This document shows positions 24,898 through 36,054 of a DNA stretch of 64,000 nucleotides, piece after piece. Numbering within the stretch: position 1 is the stretch's first letter; every line of letters starts with the position of its first letter. The position numbers and the translations under genes were made by a program. This stretch comes from Pyrus communis (taxonomy: Eukaryota; Streptophyta; Magnoliopsida; Rosales; Rosaceae): NCBI RefSeq assembly GCF_963583255.1, contig NC_084819.1, positions 10,062,001 through 10,126,000 of the forward strand. The letters are read 5' to 3'. Under the pieces are notes generated by a model. That model made no database searches and was not told the DNA's origin. It saw only the letters and a program-made list of their open reading frames with translations.

Positions 24898-26391
24898 CTG
24901 AGTTTTTAACCGCTGCTCGTTCTTTGATGGAGCAAGCGGAGGCACGCAACGCTGAGGTTCTGGAGGCTGCTCGGGCGTTCAAAGGATTTACATATTCAAA
25001 GAGCATTTATTATTTAGAGCCTTGGAGTATGCTCGGATTTGTAAGAAATCCTTTCAATCATAGTCCTAATTTATGCTTTCAGTCGATGCGTACACTTTGT
25101 TCTAATTTGAGCCTCCCTCCTTGCGTGTGCCCCGGGAGAAGGCTCAAAGAGAGCAAGCTGCTGTGGCTTCCGGGATGGCTATGTTGAAGGCTAAGATTGA
25201 CAGGAGCGAAATTCCTGGCATTGTTAAGGGGCAAGGGAGGTTAGTTGCCATTTCCCTTGTGCACTAGCTTTCTTTATTTTTTGCACCACTTCAGCAGAAC
25301 AAGATTTTGCTATATTTAATTGTATTTCTTCATATGCGGTTTCAGGATTTTCCTTAAGAAGCGCAGATGCGAGTTCCCAATTCCAGGAGCTAGGGAACTG
25401 AGGGAGAAACGTCCAGATTTTGTACCGGTAAGAATGCCGCTATGTCAAACATGTTTTACTTCCTTGCTGTGCATTCGTTCAGCGGATATACTACGCGTAT
25501 ACAATATGTTCCAAATTGAACTTTCATGTAGGTCACTGTGGAGAAAGATGCAAGGAGTAATGGCATTCCTGGCATTAGTACGAAGAAGTTAGTTTCCAAT
25601 TCCCTTTTCCTTTAATTAATTTGTTCTGTTTTTTATTTATGCCTTTTGGTATGCATTCCTACATCCAACAGAAAAGAGAGAAGAAGAGTGAAGATTTATA
25701 TACACAGAAACCCCCACATACCTGCTACTTTTGTATTATCGTGCAATTTAAGATTACATGCAGGCCATAGCCATAGGCACACAGATAGGACCTGGTCATG
25801 TGTGTTGTTCACTTGTTCGTTTAGATGTATGCATGAATGTATGTACGTGTCGAAGGCTTCCTGCCAAGCAATTATTGTATGCCATATCAGTGTGTAAGAT
25901 TTGCACACAGAAAGCAAAACTCATACAACTCCAAAGTGAAGGTTCATTTGTCTGCACCTCTCTTCTCACATCATTTTGGTTGGACCATCTTGGTTTAATT
26001 TCCGACTGCAGATATCATGTCCATGGTGAGATGCCAGTTGGGGAATTTGTTTTTTTTTATTCGGCAGCAGATCGTGCTCCCCCTGTCCAAGCCTCTGTTT
26101 ATCTTCTTCAAAAACATTGAACCTCCTGCTGGTGAGCCACAAACCCATTTTTATTTTAGGCATAACAATATCGCCTTGTCGCAGAGTTAAAGTTGTGGTG
26201 GTGATGGTTGTAATGATTCTAACAAATGTAAATGTTACAGATGCCTTGATGTCAGAAGTGGATGGGGAAAATAAGGATGAAGATGGGTTTCTTCACATGT
26301 CCTACAGTGGAGAAGCGAATGCCTCTGGATCCATCAATCACGAGCAAGAATGGATGGACAACGCACTCCCTGGAGCGGTAATTCGCAGCTA
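24898..26391 (+). pseudogene. Second copy of unidentified gene 1, without exon 1
   Basis: Exons 24898-25040, 25112-25239, 25346-25427 and 25532-25587 correspond one-to-one with exons 2-5 of the copy at 15933-17402 and keep their phases. A probable terminal exon 26241-26391 encodes DALMSEVDGENKDEDG and ends GAVIRS before TAA. An intermediate exon may start near 26010 (YHVHGEMPVGEF), but I cannot fix its borders. The first exon with the start codon is absent because the duplicated block begins at 24592, inside intron 1. Without a new promoter and start this copy is unlikely to make the original protein. Confidence 0.5.
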
Positions 26392-28227
26392 AGGGCAGGG
26401 TCATCGTACGTGCAAGGTGCTTAGTCATCAAACTTTGATATCCAGAAATGGAAGGGGATCAACAATACTGGAACTATATTGAAGTTTATGGCATTCCATT
26501 CCATGGTTGGAGACTTTAATGCATGTACTTGACTTGTATTTTGAGGACTCTGCGTCGGACGGCGTAAATATAATAAACTTTCTTCTGTGTCTAAATAGGG
26601 ATTTTGAGCGTCTGCATTTTCATGCACTTGGGAATTCCTCATCAATAACTCCCTTTATTCCCGTAAAAAATGCTTAAATTTGAAATCTAGATGTGGGTTG
26701 GTTGATGGATTAATTTCGGGAATTCATTTGTTATAGAATCACATTGAATTTTAAAGAGTGGACTTGAATTAGATTGTGAAAGCTAGTGGTGTTCCTCTTC
26801 ACTGGTAAATGAGACGTCTTAGGTTTGATTCTCGGCAAGAAGGTCCCGGCGAAGAAACAAAGAGACCGGAAATAATTTTCAATTCTTCAATTCTTGTTAA
26901 TTACTAATAACTGCTCTTTTTTTTACCCCTTAGCTAAGATACGAGATGTTCGTTCAAATCTCTTACCGATCCTCAGATAAAGAGTGCAATTTTGGTTTTT
27001 GGAATGACATTAAGTCAGAAGAAGTTCAAATAGAGTTTCAATTCGATATGATGCAGTTGTTTGTAATATTCTGTTGTTCTTCTGTCTTTGTCAATCAGAA
27101 AATACATATAGGAAGATGTAATCCAAAAAAACCAAATGGGTGTTTGGGATTTAAGATTTGATACCTGGGTTCTGAGATTGGATCGAAGAAAACGATTGAT
27201 CCCCATATTTTTTAAATTTCTTTTATCTTTTGCAACAAAACATGCAGAGAAGGAGAGTTCCGGGAGTCTCTGAGAGCCCTTGGTGACTAGTCAGTCTTCC
27301 TACACTAAAGTGAAATGAAAGATGCTGCCAAATGTGTCTCAATACGTTTCAATACCACATTGCCCATTACATTTGCCTTTATTATCCAAATCACCAATGC
27401 TTAATAATGATGGTGATTCCATATATCATCATCATTGACTCTGCTGCACAAGTAGTAGATTACTCTAATGTGGAATCATTGACTCTGCTGCTTAAGAATG
27501 CAGAGACTCAGTTGGGGTCCATGGACGAGCTTGTTGAGTCCTACACTTGCTGAGTTTCTACATGAAGCTTACTAACTAAATTTGTAAATTGAGTTTATGG
27601 TAGGAATTAATATTTGTTTTTGTAGTTTTTGTGTGTGTGTGGACTGACTGCTGCTATGTGTGTACCTATGTATGTATGTTCATTTGAGACAGTGAGATTT
27701 AACCCATTTCATTTAGAGCGAATGGAGATCGATCGACCATGTTAAAGAACTTGATTAATTATAAATTTTCATCATTATAATTTACAACAAATTACGTTAA
27801 AGAACTTGATTAATTATAAATTATCATTATAATTTACAACAAATTACGCTAAAGAAGAAATGAAATGTTTGAACCAACTACTCAGTGAGTTTAAGAGAAA
27901 TTGTCTTCGTCATTAGAGTAATCTACTACTTACAATTTATTATTTGATTTAACTTTCACATTTTACATTCTTATGTGTTATGCACACAATGTAACCAATT
28001 CATTACGGTGCGCAATAGCTTTGGTTTTTTTCTTTCTATACACATTCAAACTCACATTGTTGAGAAAATAATTAATTACTTAATTTTGTTGCTGATACAT
28101 TTATAATTGTCATTTTCTATAATGTGAGAAAGTTTACATTTATCATATTCAACGATGTGTTTTAACTTCAATTAAATTCTTGTCGAGATTCTCATTATAA
28201 TTTTTTTAGCAAAAACAAAAAAAGGTA

Positions 28228-28570
28228 AGAAGTATTTAAGAAATAGTGATAATACCCGTGTTCAGTTCAAGAAATAGTCAATATTTAGTTTAAGAAATAG
28301 TAATAGTACCCGTGTTAAGTTAAGAAATAGTGTTAGTACCTATGTCAGTTTAAGAAATAGTCAGTCTTAAATTTAAGAAATAATGATATTACTAGTGTTA
28401 AGTTTAAGAAATAGTGATAGTACCCATGTTTAGTTTAAGAAATAGTCAATATTCAGTTTACGAAATATGGAAATAGTGATAGTACATGTGTCAGTTTAAG
28501 AAATAGTCAGTGTTAAGTTTAAGAAATAGTGATAATATTCGTGTCAGTTTAAGAAATAGTGATAATACCT
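28228..28570. repeat. Minisatellite, AGTTTAAGAAATAG units
   Basis: Inverted copy of the array at 21436-21775, with the same order of variant units. Confidence 0.9.
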
Positions 28571-28984
28571 TTTTTGAAACAGCTCTTGAATCTGCGAGGC
28601 ACATTGCACTGATACCTCAGCATTCCAGTTCCAATGGTCTTCCTTCGGATCTCCTTTTGACTCCACTTGTTTATTTTTCAGAAAAGGGAACTCTATTTCT
28701 AACATAATTGGCTAACATAATGGAGTTTCCGTTAGGGGCAAGGGTTGGAAAAAAAATTTATTTCGTTTTGGGCTTTTAATTCAACCCATGTTTGTGGGTC
28801 TGATATTAATTAGTTTTGTTCTTATGATTAAATAATATTATAAGGTGGTTTTTTTGTTAAACTAAACTTAGTCCAAATCCTTTTCATTAAAGCTACCAAA
28901 AAATAACGATTTGTCCGTACCCAGTTTCATTCCATACAACACAAACAAGCGCAGTAGCCTCGGACAAAACTCTCCGACTAGAGA

Positions 28985-31260
28985 ATGGCGTCTTCCACCA
29001 CCTCCAAAACCCAAATGCCGCTGCCGCCTCCACCGACTCTGCCACCGCTACGACCACCTCCACCTCCGGCAGACCATCGGACGGGAGTAGAAGTTGCAGT
29101 TCGTCTCTGCCGTGACGCCCAGGTTAACTAAAACGTCACAAACCCCAACTCTCTTCTTATCTTCTTGCTTGTGGGTGCTTGTAGTTTTGATTAGATTCTT
29201 TTGGTAAATGTGATGTTTCTTTGGATTATTTTCGTGAGTTTACTTGATGAATAGCTGTTTAATCTAGTTTTTGATTTTATTTTTTTAATGGGTTCATTTT
29301 CTTCGTTAATGCGATTGTTGTGCTTTCGATTTTCTTGCTTCTTGGTTAATGCGTGTGTGTGTTTCGTTATTTGTTGGATTCTGTGAACGCACATGTTTAT
29401 TTTCTTAGTTCTGATCTTCTTTGGTACTTTCAGGGTATCATCTTCCAAGAAAAACTGGTTCTGGCAATGCCTCGGTGAAGAATTCAATCATCAGCACTCA
29501 CTTGCAGCGCTTTTGCAACGCGCTCGAAAATAAAGGGAAAACCAAAGGTTTCGACGAGTCATCCATTACCACTATCAATGCTCTGAATGATACAATCGTT
29601 AACAGGAAGAAGCTGTGAGCCCACTGTTTCACTTGTTCTCAGTCTTTTTATTCGTCGAATTGCCTTCTCCTCTGATGTTCTTTACTTGGGGTGTTGGATT
29701 ATATCCATTCCGGACAATGGACATGCGTGTTTCTGACCTTTCTGAAATAAGTAAAACATGTGGAGCTTTTGGACAGATAATACATATCTTCATTACATTA
29801 GCTAAAACTAATCCGTTCTCCTTCATTCCTATCCTATCACAACAAGATGGACCTTACTGAGGCTAAGAATGGACCAACTATTGAATCTTGGATGGAAATT
29901 TTTTTTACCTATTGCTCTCGGTGATCTATTTTTACCAACCTCTTTCCAACTCTTTTCGCTGTAAATTGACATTCTATATTCACAACTTGTCTCAAAAGTT
30001 TATTCTTAACTGAATAAACTTCAATAGCTGATTTTTACAGATGTTCGATTCTGTATAACCTCCCATTTCATGTCTTTAGTTGATCGATTCTGAATAGTTG
30101 TTGATACTTACCTTTCTTATATTTCTAACCTATCATTTCTCTCAGATATGTGTCAAATTTTATCAAGAAAAATGAGAAGATACATTCCATAGGATCAGCT
30201 CAATCTCAAATGTTGGAACTTTCAGAGGAATGGCAAACAGAGGTGTGTCGCATACTTTATTAGTTCTATGCACTTGCAGTTTACATCAATTTTATGTTCA
30301 CATATACTCCTCACATTATGTTTGATACTTTTAGTGTTCTTCCAGTTGACACTTTGCTGATGGTTCCCATTATGCTTTATTTGGTTGTACATGATACACC
30401 TTATGACTATGACAACCCTGGAGCTGGAGGGGGCGGAGGGGGTTATCTTTTAGACGCAGTTGTAGGTAATGCCCTAGCTCTAGTTCCAATTCCAGCTCCA
30501 CCTCATCAGGTTGAGGATGGAGGAGCTATCATCCCAGTAGTTGGTGATGGGGATGGTGGAGGTGGACCAGGGGCTGGAGGAGGAGTTTTGCCCATAGATC
30601 GAGTACTCTCAGTCTATGGGATAATGTTGGGATGGCAGAACCCATTCAACTTTATTCCTCGATTTCAGTTCTCCCTGAATCTTGACATAGTCCGTGGTGT
30701 GCACGAGGTCGAGCATTTCATCAGGGGAGCATACACCTCTCTTTTTCTTAATGCTAGTTTTTTGGTTCCGGACCGTTTTATTTGCACCTATTTGCTCGAT
30801 TTTGGAGAAGGTGGAGTTCAGGCGATGGCATCAGAGCATGCCATGGCTCTCACATGGCAGCAGTTTTACGAGAGCGCTCATTGCGTGCTGGCCTTACCTC
30901 ATATGGATGGGAAGGTTGTCAATCTTTCTAGGGTGTTGGAGGGAGGCATATGGGCTGGCAGAGGGACTATGAATATTAGAACATATGGAAATGTGCTTGA
31001 AATGGAGGCCGACATGGTCGCTCAGGTTTATCCGGGTTTCGCTGAATTCCCTGCACAATTGGCTTGACAGGATATACATGACCACACATCAGATTTTAGG
31101 TTTGCAGTGGAATATCATAGATAGGTATTTGACAGCAGTTGATTGTTGGGATTTTCCGGCCCATCAGGCTGCAGTTATGGGTGTTGTTGCTGCAGATATG
31201 GCTCAGGATGAGATTGACCACGACATGATGGAGATACCAGCGGAATTGGTTGACGAGTGA
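28985..31260 (+). pseudogene. Right-arm copy of gene 2, broken
   Basis: This copy aligns with the left-arm gene exon by exon (28985-29122, 29434-29614, 30146-30244, 30335-31260). Two changes break it. The exon 1 donor region reads CAGGTTAAC where the left copy has CAGGGTAAC, so the only canonical GT is one base earlier and shifts the frame into exon 2. In exon 4, 11 bases present in the left arm (CATATTCCAGT) are missing near 31058, giving a stop at 31065-31067; the remaining C-terminal frame is still recognisable to the stop at 31258-31260. Otherwise the copies differ by scattered substitutions, so the inactivation is recent. Confidence 0.75.
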
Positions 31261-31902
31261 CCACCGCTATCTAGCTATATGGATGCTTTAGCTTTTATGT
31301 TGTTTTTATTTTCTTGAGAATATAGGGATTTATGATATTTTCTCTTTTTGTTGTACAGCCTCCTTATGGAGCTTCAGGGCATGTCAAATATTTTTTGTTT
31401 TTCCTCACATGTCGTTTCAACTTCTATTTTGGTGGAATATTCTATGTTTAGGTTAATGCCCTGAATGAGACTTTGGGTTAATGTCATGCGCTAATATTAA
31501 TTAGGTTTCAATCTGCATGAGCCATTTAACTGTTTAAATTAAACATTAAAAACAATGCCAGATTTTTTTCGATGTACTGGTAACGCCGCCACACGTGGTG
31601 TTACGACTTCATTCAAATTGTAATACAATGTATTTGGCTCTGCCTCCAAACTGGCTCCTCAGGCTAATGTGCCCCCTCAGCAACCTTCTTCTTCAACCTC
31701 CACTCTCCCCCTTCTCTCACTTCCCAACATTCCATTTTTCCTTCACTTCCAAGGAATCCATTTGCTTCATTCCATTTTTCCTTCACTTCCAAGAAATCCA
31801 TTTGCTCCATTCTTTCTTCTGGGTCCATCAAACTCAACAATTTTAGTATATTAGACCATGTGCAATGGTGTGTGTCAAAACCTAACCGAGAACAAGCTTT
31901 TA

Positions 31903-32200
31903 TCCTCCGATGATTTTGGCTTAAAATTTTAGGCCGAGATGATTAAAGAATATTTGTAATCTATTTTTCTTTTGGTGACTTTCTTAAATGTAAATTATTA
32001 TTTTTGAAAGCTATACGTTGAATGTTCATTACGTCTGGCAATGTACTTGCCAATGTCACTATTTTCCGCCCCTTCCAATTTCTAGAAAACTAACCTACGA
32101 ACTATGAATATAGTCAGTGTGTGGTTTAATCTCATGAAGCTGCCACCTTGTGGCAATTATGCCTTCTTTTCCCTCATGTTTTCATTCTGTCGCCGAGCAG
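31903..32200. other. Junction DNA between palindrome and V-ATPase fragment
   Basis: No coding sequence is supported. The upstream exons expected for subunit G are not here, so the palindrome border may have replaced them. Confidence 0.4.
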
Positions 32201-32338
32201 AGCAGTGGAGATTCTGGTGCTAATGTGAAGCGCCTTGAATATGAAACTGCCGAAAAGATCAATCACCTATCAACAGAGTGCTCAAGGATTTCGAATGATG
32301 TTGTGCAGTTGCTTCTGAAGCAAGTGACTGACAGTTGA
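32201..32338 (+). pseudogene. VHA-G-like: 3'-terminal exon of V-type ATPase subunit G
   Basis: The exon encodes [20 protein letters not shown] and ends [12 protein letters not shown] before TGA, closely resembling the C terminus of plant vacuolar H+-ATPase peripheral-stalk subunit G (about 110 residues). A pyrimidine-rich stretch and AG acceptor (GCCGAGCAG) precede it. The N-terminal exons (the conserved QQLLAAEQEAQ region) are absent upstream, where the palindrome arm ends at 31902. About 45 of 110 residues remain. The parsimonious reading is a truncated gene fragment; a very long first intron reaching outside the window is less likely. Confidence 0.8.
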
Positions 32339-33693
32339 GTGAAATTTCAAACTCTTGCAACCATTGTATTCTTGTTGCCTGCAGACTCGTCCTATTCCAT
32401 AAACTTGTGGTGCTGTGGTTGGTATCCTTTTCAGAAGAAAGAAAACTATGTTGCAGGAATTGTTAGGCCAATTGAGTGAAATTTGGTACTAGTTGCGACT
32501 TGTTTTAGTCGTTGAAGTAGGTCTTCATTTGGCACAACTCTTGCACTTTTTAAGATTTTTCGAGGACTGGAATTGCGATTTTTACAGTTTATGAAGTTTG
32601 GCTGCAAGTCTCTTTTCATAAATTGTTTGCATGGTTCCTTGGATTTGAACTTGTTCTAAAGAAAATTTAAGATGCTGTGCTAATATTACTCTTCGAGCTG
32701 CCCTAAGTGTAAAGAAATGCAGTTTCATCTCTTCCTTTCTTTTACATGCAAACAAGCTCCCTCAATTTCTTACTCACCTCAACAATACCTCCTCATATAT
32801 ACTCTCTACATTCCGAATCATTAAGGGGAGCTTCAAACAAGTTCCAAATCAAAAGCCAAGAGATTATAGTGAATGCCACTGAAGAATGATATGGTGAATC
32901 GAAGCTACTATGATTTTTTTTGCCAACAATCAAAACAAACACGTGGACGTTAGGCTTCGGACATGGATGAAAGGAGGTTGAGATTCAACTGTAAAAGCAA
33001 TTGCTCTTTGATTTTGAGACCAAAACGAACTTGTCCTCCCAATCTTCTCTCTTCACTTTTCTAAAGAGAAGGACTCTTCATTGAAACCAGATTCAAGGGA
33101 TCTGACTAGATTATGGGGTTATTTCACGCACACACACACATTAAGAAGCAAATATTATATTTGCTATATAAGTGATATTTATTGTAAATATATGATTTGG
33201 CTCCTTCCTTATGCATTATATGTATTTCTAATGCGATGTTATTTGATGAGGGGTCTGACTCTCGAGCCCCCTCCGCCACCTTCGTCTTCAACCTCCATTC
33301 TTACACTTCTCTCACTTCCCAACGTTCCATTTTTCCTTCACTTGCAAGCAACCGATTTACTCCATTCTTTCTTCTGGGTCCATGAAACCCAACAATTTTT
33401 AGCACAGATTTCAATCCCATTGCCATTTTCAGCTACCCATTTCTCAAATTTGCGTCTTTCATCCATCTGGGTTCGCAATTTGTTGCAGCATTGCATGATA
33501 TGCTCGTTTGGTGAAGGTGTTTACACTTGCATATAATGGTGATCAATGCTTCCATGGTCAATTTCCATGGATGGCTTGCGAATCTGAATTCGATTACAAC
33601 ATGTGTCGTGTGTGATGTTAGTAGTTAGAAGAATCTGGATGGTTTTCTTACAATGTGTGATATGGGGAGCTCCAAGTTCTAGAAAAGAGAGGA
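32339..33693. other. Intergenic DNA with dispersed duplicates
   Basis: Contains a diverged copy of the palindrome's outer end at 33255-33400 and an approximately 80-bp segment (33168-33250) that recurs at 35198-35290. Otherwise no gene. Confidence 0.45.
33255..33400 (+). repeat. Diverged copy of palindrome outer-end segment (31670-31850)
   Basis: Both segments read CCCCCTC.GC..CCTTC, CAACCTCCA, CTCTCACTTCCCAAC.TTCC and TTCTTCTGGGTCCAT in the same order. It suggests that the outer boundary of the palindrome is itself a dispersed repeat. Confidence 0.6.
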
Positions 33694-33868
33694 ATGAGGA
33701 TTAAAGCATGTTGGGTTCCCCATGTTTTTCTGCTTCTTATCGTTATTTTGAGTTTATTGCCAGCGACGAGGTGTGTGAACGGAGATGATTACAGCAGGAC
33801 GAAAAATCATGTTTTGCTTCCTGAGGTTACACAGCTAATATATAGCTGGCTTTTGATTGTCATTAGAT

Positions 33869-34784
33869 TGTAAACATGAAAATTCTTGAAACAAGAAACG
33901 TGTACGAAATAATATTTTGTATTAATGATTTTGGGTTACAATCTCTTTTTAATTAGATCCTTTGATTCTATCTCTGTAAGGTGTTGACTTGTGGATGTGC
34001 GATTGATCCAAGGGCCGTCGAGGCTTGATCTTGGATGAACGGTTTGAAGTTTCTTCAAGGGCCGTTGGGGCTTGATCTTGAAGGTTAAGGGAAGTTTCTT
34101 CAAGGGCCTTCAGGGCTTGATCTTTGAAGGTTGATGAATGGGTCTTCAAGGGGATTTTGGGCTTGATCTTGAAGGTTGATGGATGAGCGGATCTTCAAGG
34201 GCTTTTGGGCTTGATCTTGAAGAACGGTGATGAACGAATCTTCAAGGGCTTTTGGGCTTGAGCTTGAAGAACGGTTGGATGTGTGGATTTGTTGATGTTG
34301 TTGATCTAAATGGCCGTTGGGGCTTGATCTTAGGATGAACGGATGATGAACGATGAACACTTTCTTCAAAGGCCGTCAGGGCTTGATCTTGAGTTGGTGG
34401 TGAAAGTTCTTCAAGGGCCGTCGGGGCTTGATCTTGAAGGAGGATTTGACGAAGAAAGAATAGTGCTTTCTTGATCCCTTGGGATTTGCTTGAGAGCTTT
34501 AGAGTTTCAAAGCTTCAAGGTTTTGGTGTGATATCAATTGCCCTCCCAAAATGAATGCCTTGGCTTCCTATTTATAGAATTCCAAAACTTGATTTTTGGA
34601 TTTAAATAATCAGATAAAATAAATCATTTCTGTCAGGTATTGACCTGTGTCCTATTTGATGACTTTTCCGATTTATTTCGATTTTCGTTGAGTCACACGC
34701 TACGTGTAAGATTTATGTGACACGTGAGCGTTGAAATTTTAATTATTGGTCAACATTCATTTCACCTAAATTTCGATGTCTACA
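33869..34784 (-). mobile_element. Solo LTR inside an ABCG exon, TSD TAGAT
   Basis: On the minus strand it begins TGTAGACATCGAAATT and ends ...CATGTTTACA; both flanks are TAGAT (33864-33868 and 34785-34789). The body contains six to eight imperfect copies of a unit built on CTTCAAGGGCCGTCGGGGCTTGATCTTGA-type phrases (33990-34440). No internal region remains. Taking out the LTR plus one TAGAT leaves the surrounding ABCG exon in the same frame, showing that the insertion hit coding sequence. Confidence 0.95.
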
Positions 34785-35009
34785 TAGATATATGAGCACT
34801 AACCTGAAAAGTACTATGGGTTTCTACATAAAGGACCTGTGAGTAAAACCCAATATCCCTTTGGTTTGTTTCGTTGCTGTAACGTTTCTGGTTTCATAAG
34901 CATAAGATTTCCTTTTTTTTCTTGGTTTTCAGGGATGAGGATTGGAATACAGCACTCAATTTTTCGGGAAGGCTGGAATTCTTGACTGAGTGCATTAAGC
35001 AGACCGATG

Positions 35010-35771
35010 GTATGAGCTTCGGTCAATTCCGTAATATTTTTTACATTTGGCGTGTTTCCATTGTCAGTCTTTTCCTTTGCTTGTAAGTGCATGTGTGTTC
35101 TAGGAATAATTCAATCATCAACAATCACATCATTTGGTTTATAAATTTAGTTTGAAAATTTTGATCTTCCGCATTATCCTTATTTGATTGTTAGTTTAAG
35201 TGATATTTATTGTAAATGCATGATTTGGTACCTCTTATTAACTTCAACATTTCAACTCCTTTTGACTTATGCGTTATATGCATTTGTAATTAGTGCTTTG
35301 TAACTTGTTGAAATGTGGGAAGGATAGGATGGGATGCATATTTTGGACTGGTTAAGTTAAGATTGAATTGATTAGGTTGAGCATTTCTTATGTTATTTGA
35401 TTGTTTGGTGTATGCTTATTTGGATTGGTGTTAGGGTTTCATAAATTAATAAGTCTTGTTTCTGGTTTGAGAGGGCTAGAAGTGTTGGTCCTATAGATGT
35501 CTTGCCACATGATCTTTGTTTGAGTTCAAAATCATATTACATCGTAACAATGGATGCTAATATACCTGTCTGATTATTTAGCGAGATGAAACTCATGAAC
35601 ATGTTAGCTTATGATTTAAAATTTGGAAAAAATTTATTGATCTACAATCAGAAGTATACTTGTATGACAAATTTTCTCAGTCCACATAATTCACTGATAT
35701 GAAAGTATGATGTATTGATGATAGTGAGCAAAACCAAACACTTTTTCTTGTAAATGAAGCTTGCCTTTCAG
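35010..35771. other. Remnant intronic DNA of the ABCG pseudogene
   Basis: The large Cys-rich exon expected here is not found, so a deletion is likely. A short duplicate of 33168-33250 lies at 35198-35290. Confidence 0.5.
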
Positions 35772-36054
35772 GTTGTTTCTGTCCCCGTGCAAAGCTGAAT
35801 CAATCGACTGGGTTATGTGACCCGTGAGTCATATCCTAGTCTTGACAGCCTTTTGTCCTCTCCTTTTAGTCAATACAAATTTAGTTTCATTGGTGGATAC
35901 AATTTTGCAGATAAAGTTACCAGATACCAGCAGGAGAACCAAATCATACTTGTGGTGGGGCAGATACGTGAAATGATTTTGAACTTAAAAATGATATTTT
36001 CTTTTCAGCTGGATCACACTATCTATCTCCTATATTTCCAATGCACATGACATA

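Larger units (their letters stand above)
25367..31902 (+). repeat. Right arm of the 13.8-kb inverted duplication
   Basis: Inverted counterpart of 18079-24593. It runs from GCGAGTTCCC inside gene 1 exon 4, through the gene 1 terminal exon, the minisatellite and gene 2, to GAGAACAAGCT at 31902. After that the flanks differ (TTTATCC here, GTTGCTACAG on the other strand of the left arm), which marks the outer limit. Confidence 0.95.
33694..36050 (+). pseudogene. ABCG28-like: ABCG24/ABCG28-like half-transporter pseudogene, 5' half
   Basis: Family members are plant ABC half-transporters with a secreted Cys-rich N-terminal domain. Exon 1 starts at ATG 33694 with a hydrophobic signal peptide (LLLIVILSLLPATRC), then LLPEVTQLIY; a solo LTR interrupts it at 33868, and the exon resumes at 34790 and ends at 34838 (MGFYIKDL). 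Exon 2 is 34933-35009 (DEDWNTALNFSGRLEFLTEC). A Cys-rich exon expected next (NCNLTSWVSGCEPGW-type) is missing. Exon 35772-35823 encodes CFCPRAKLNQSTGLCDP, and the next exon from 35911 encodes YQIPAGEPNHTCGGADT and SAGSHY. Two premature stops occur in that exon: TAA 35912-35914 and TGA 35969-35971. The reading stops near 36050 at retrotransposon DNA; the gene continues at 56622. Confidence 0.85.

Noticed and set aside
33990..34440. Possible CRISPR-like or satellite array
   Set aside because: The repeated units are internal to an LTR with TAGAT flanks, are of variable length, and lack unique spacers.
34814..35092. Minus-strand ORF of 92 codons
   Set aside because: It is antisense to the ABCG exon 2 region, whose plus-strand protein clearly matches the family.
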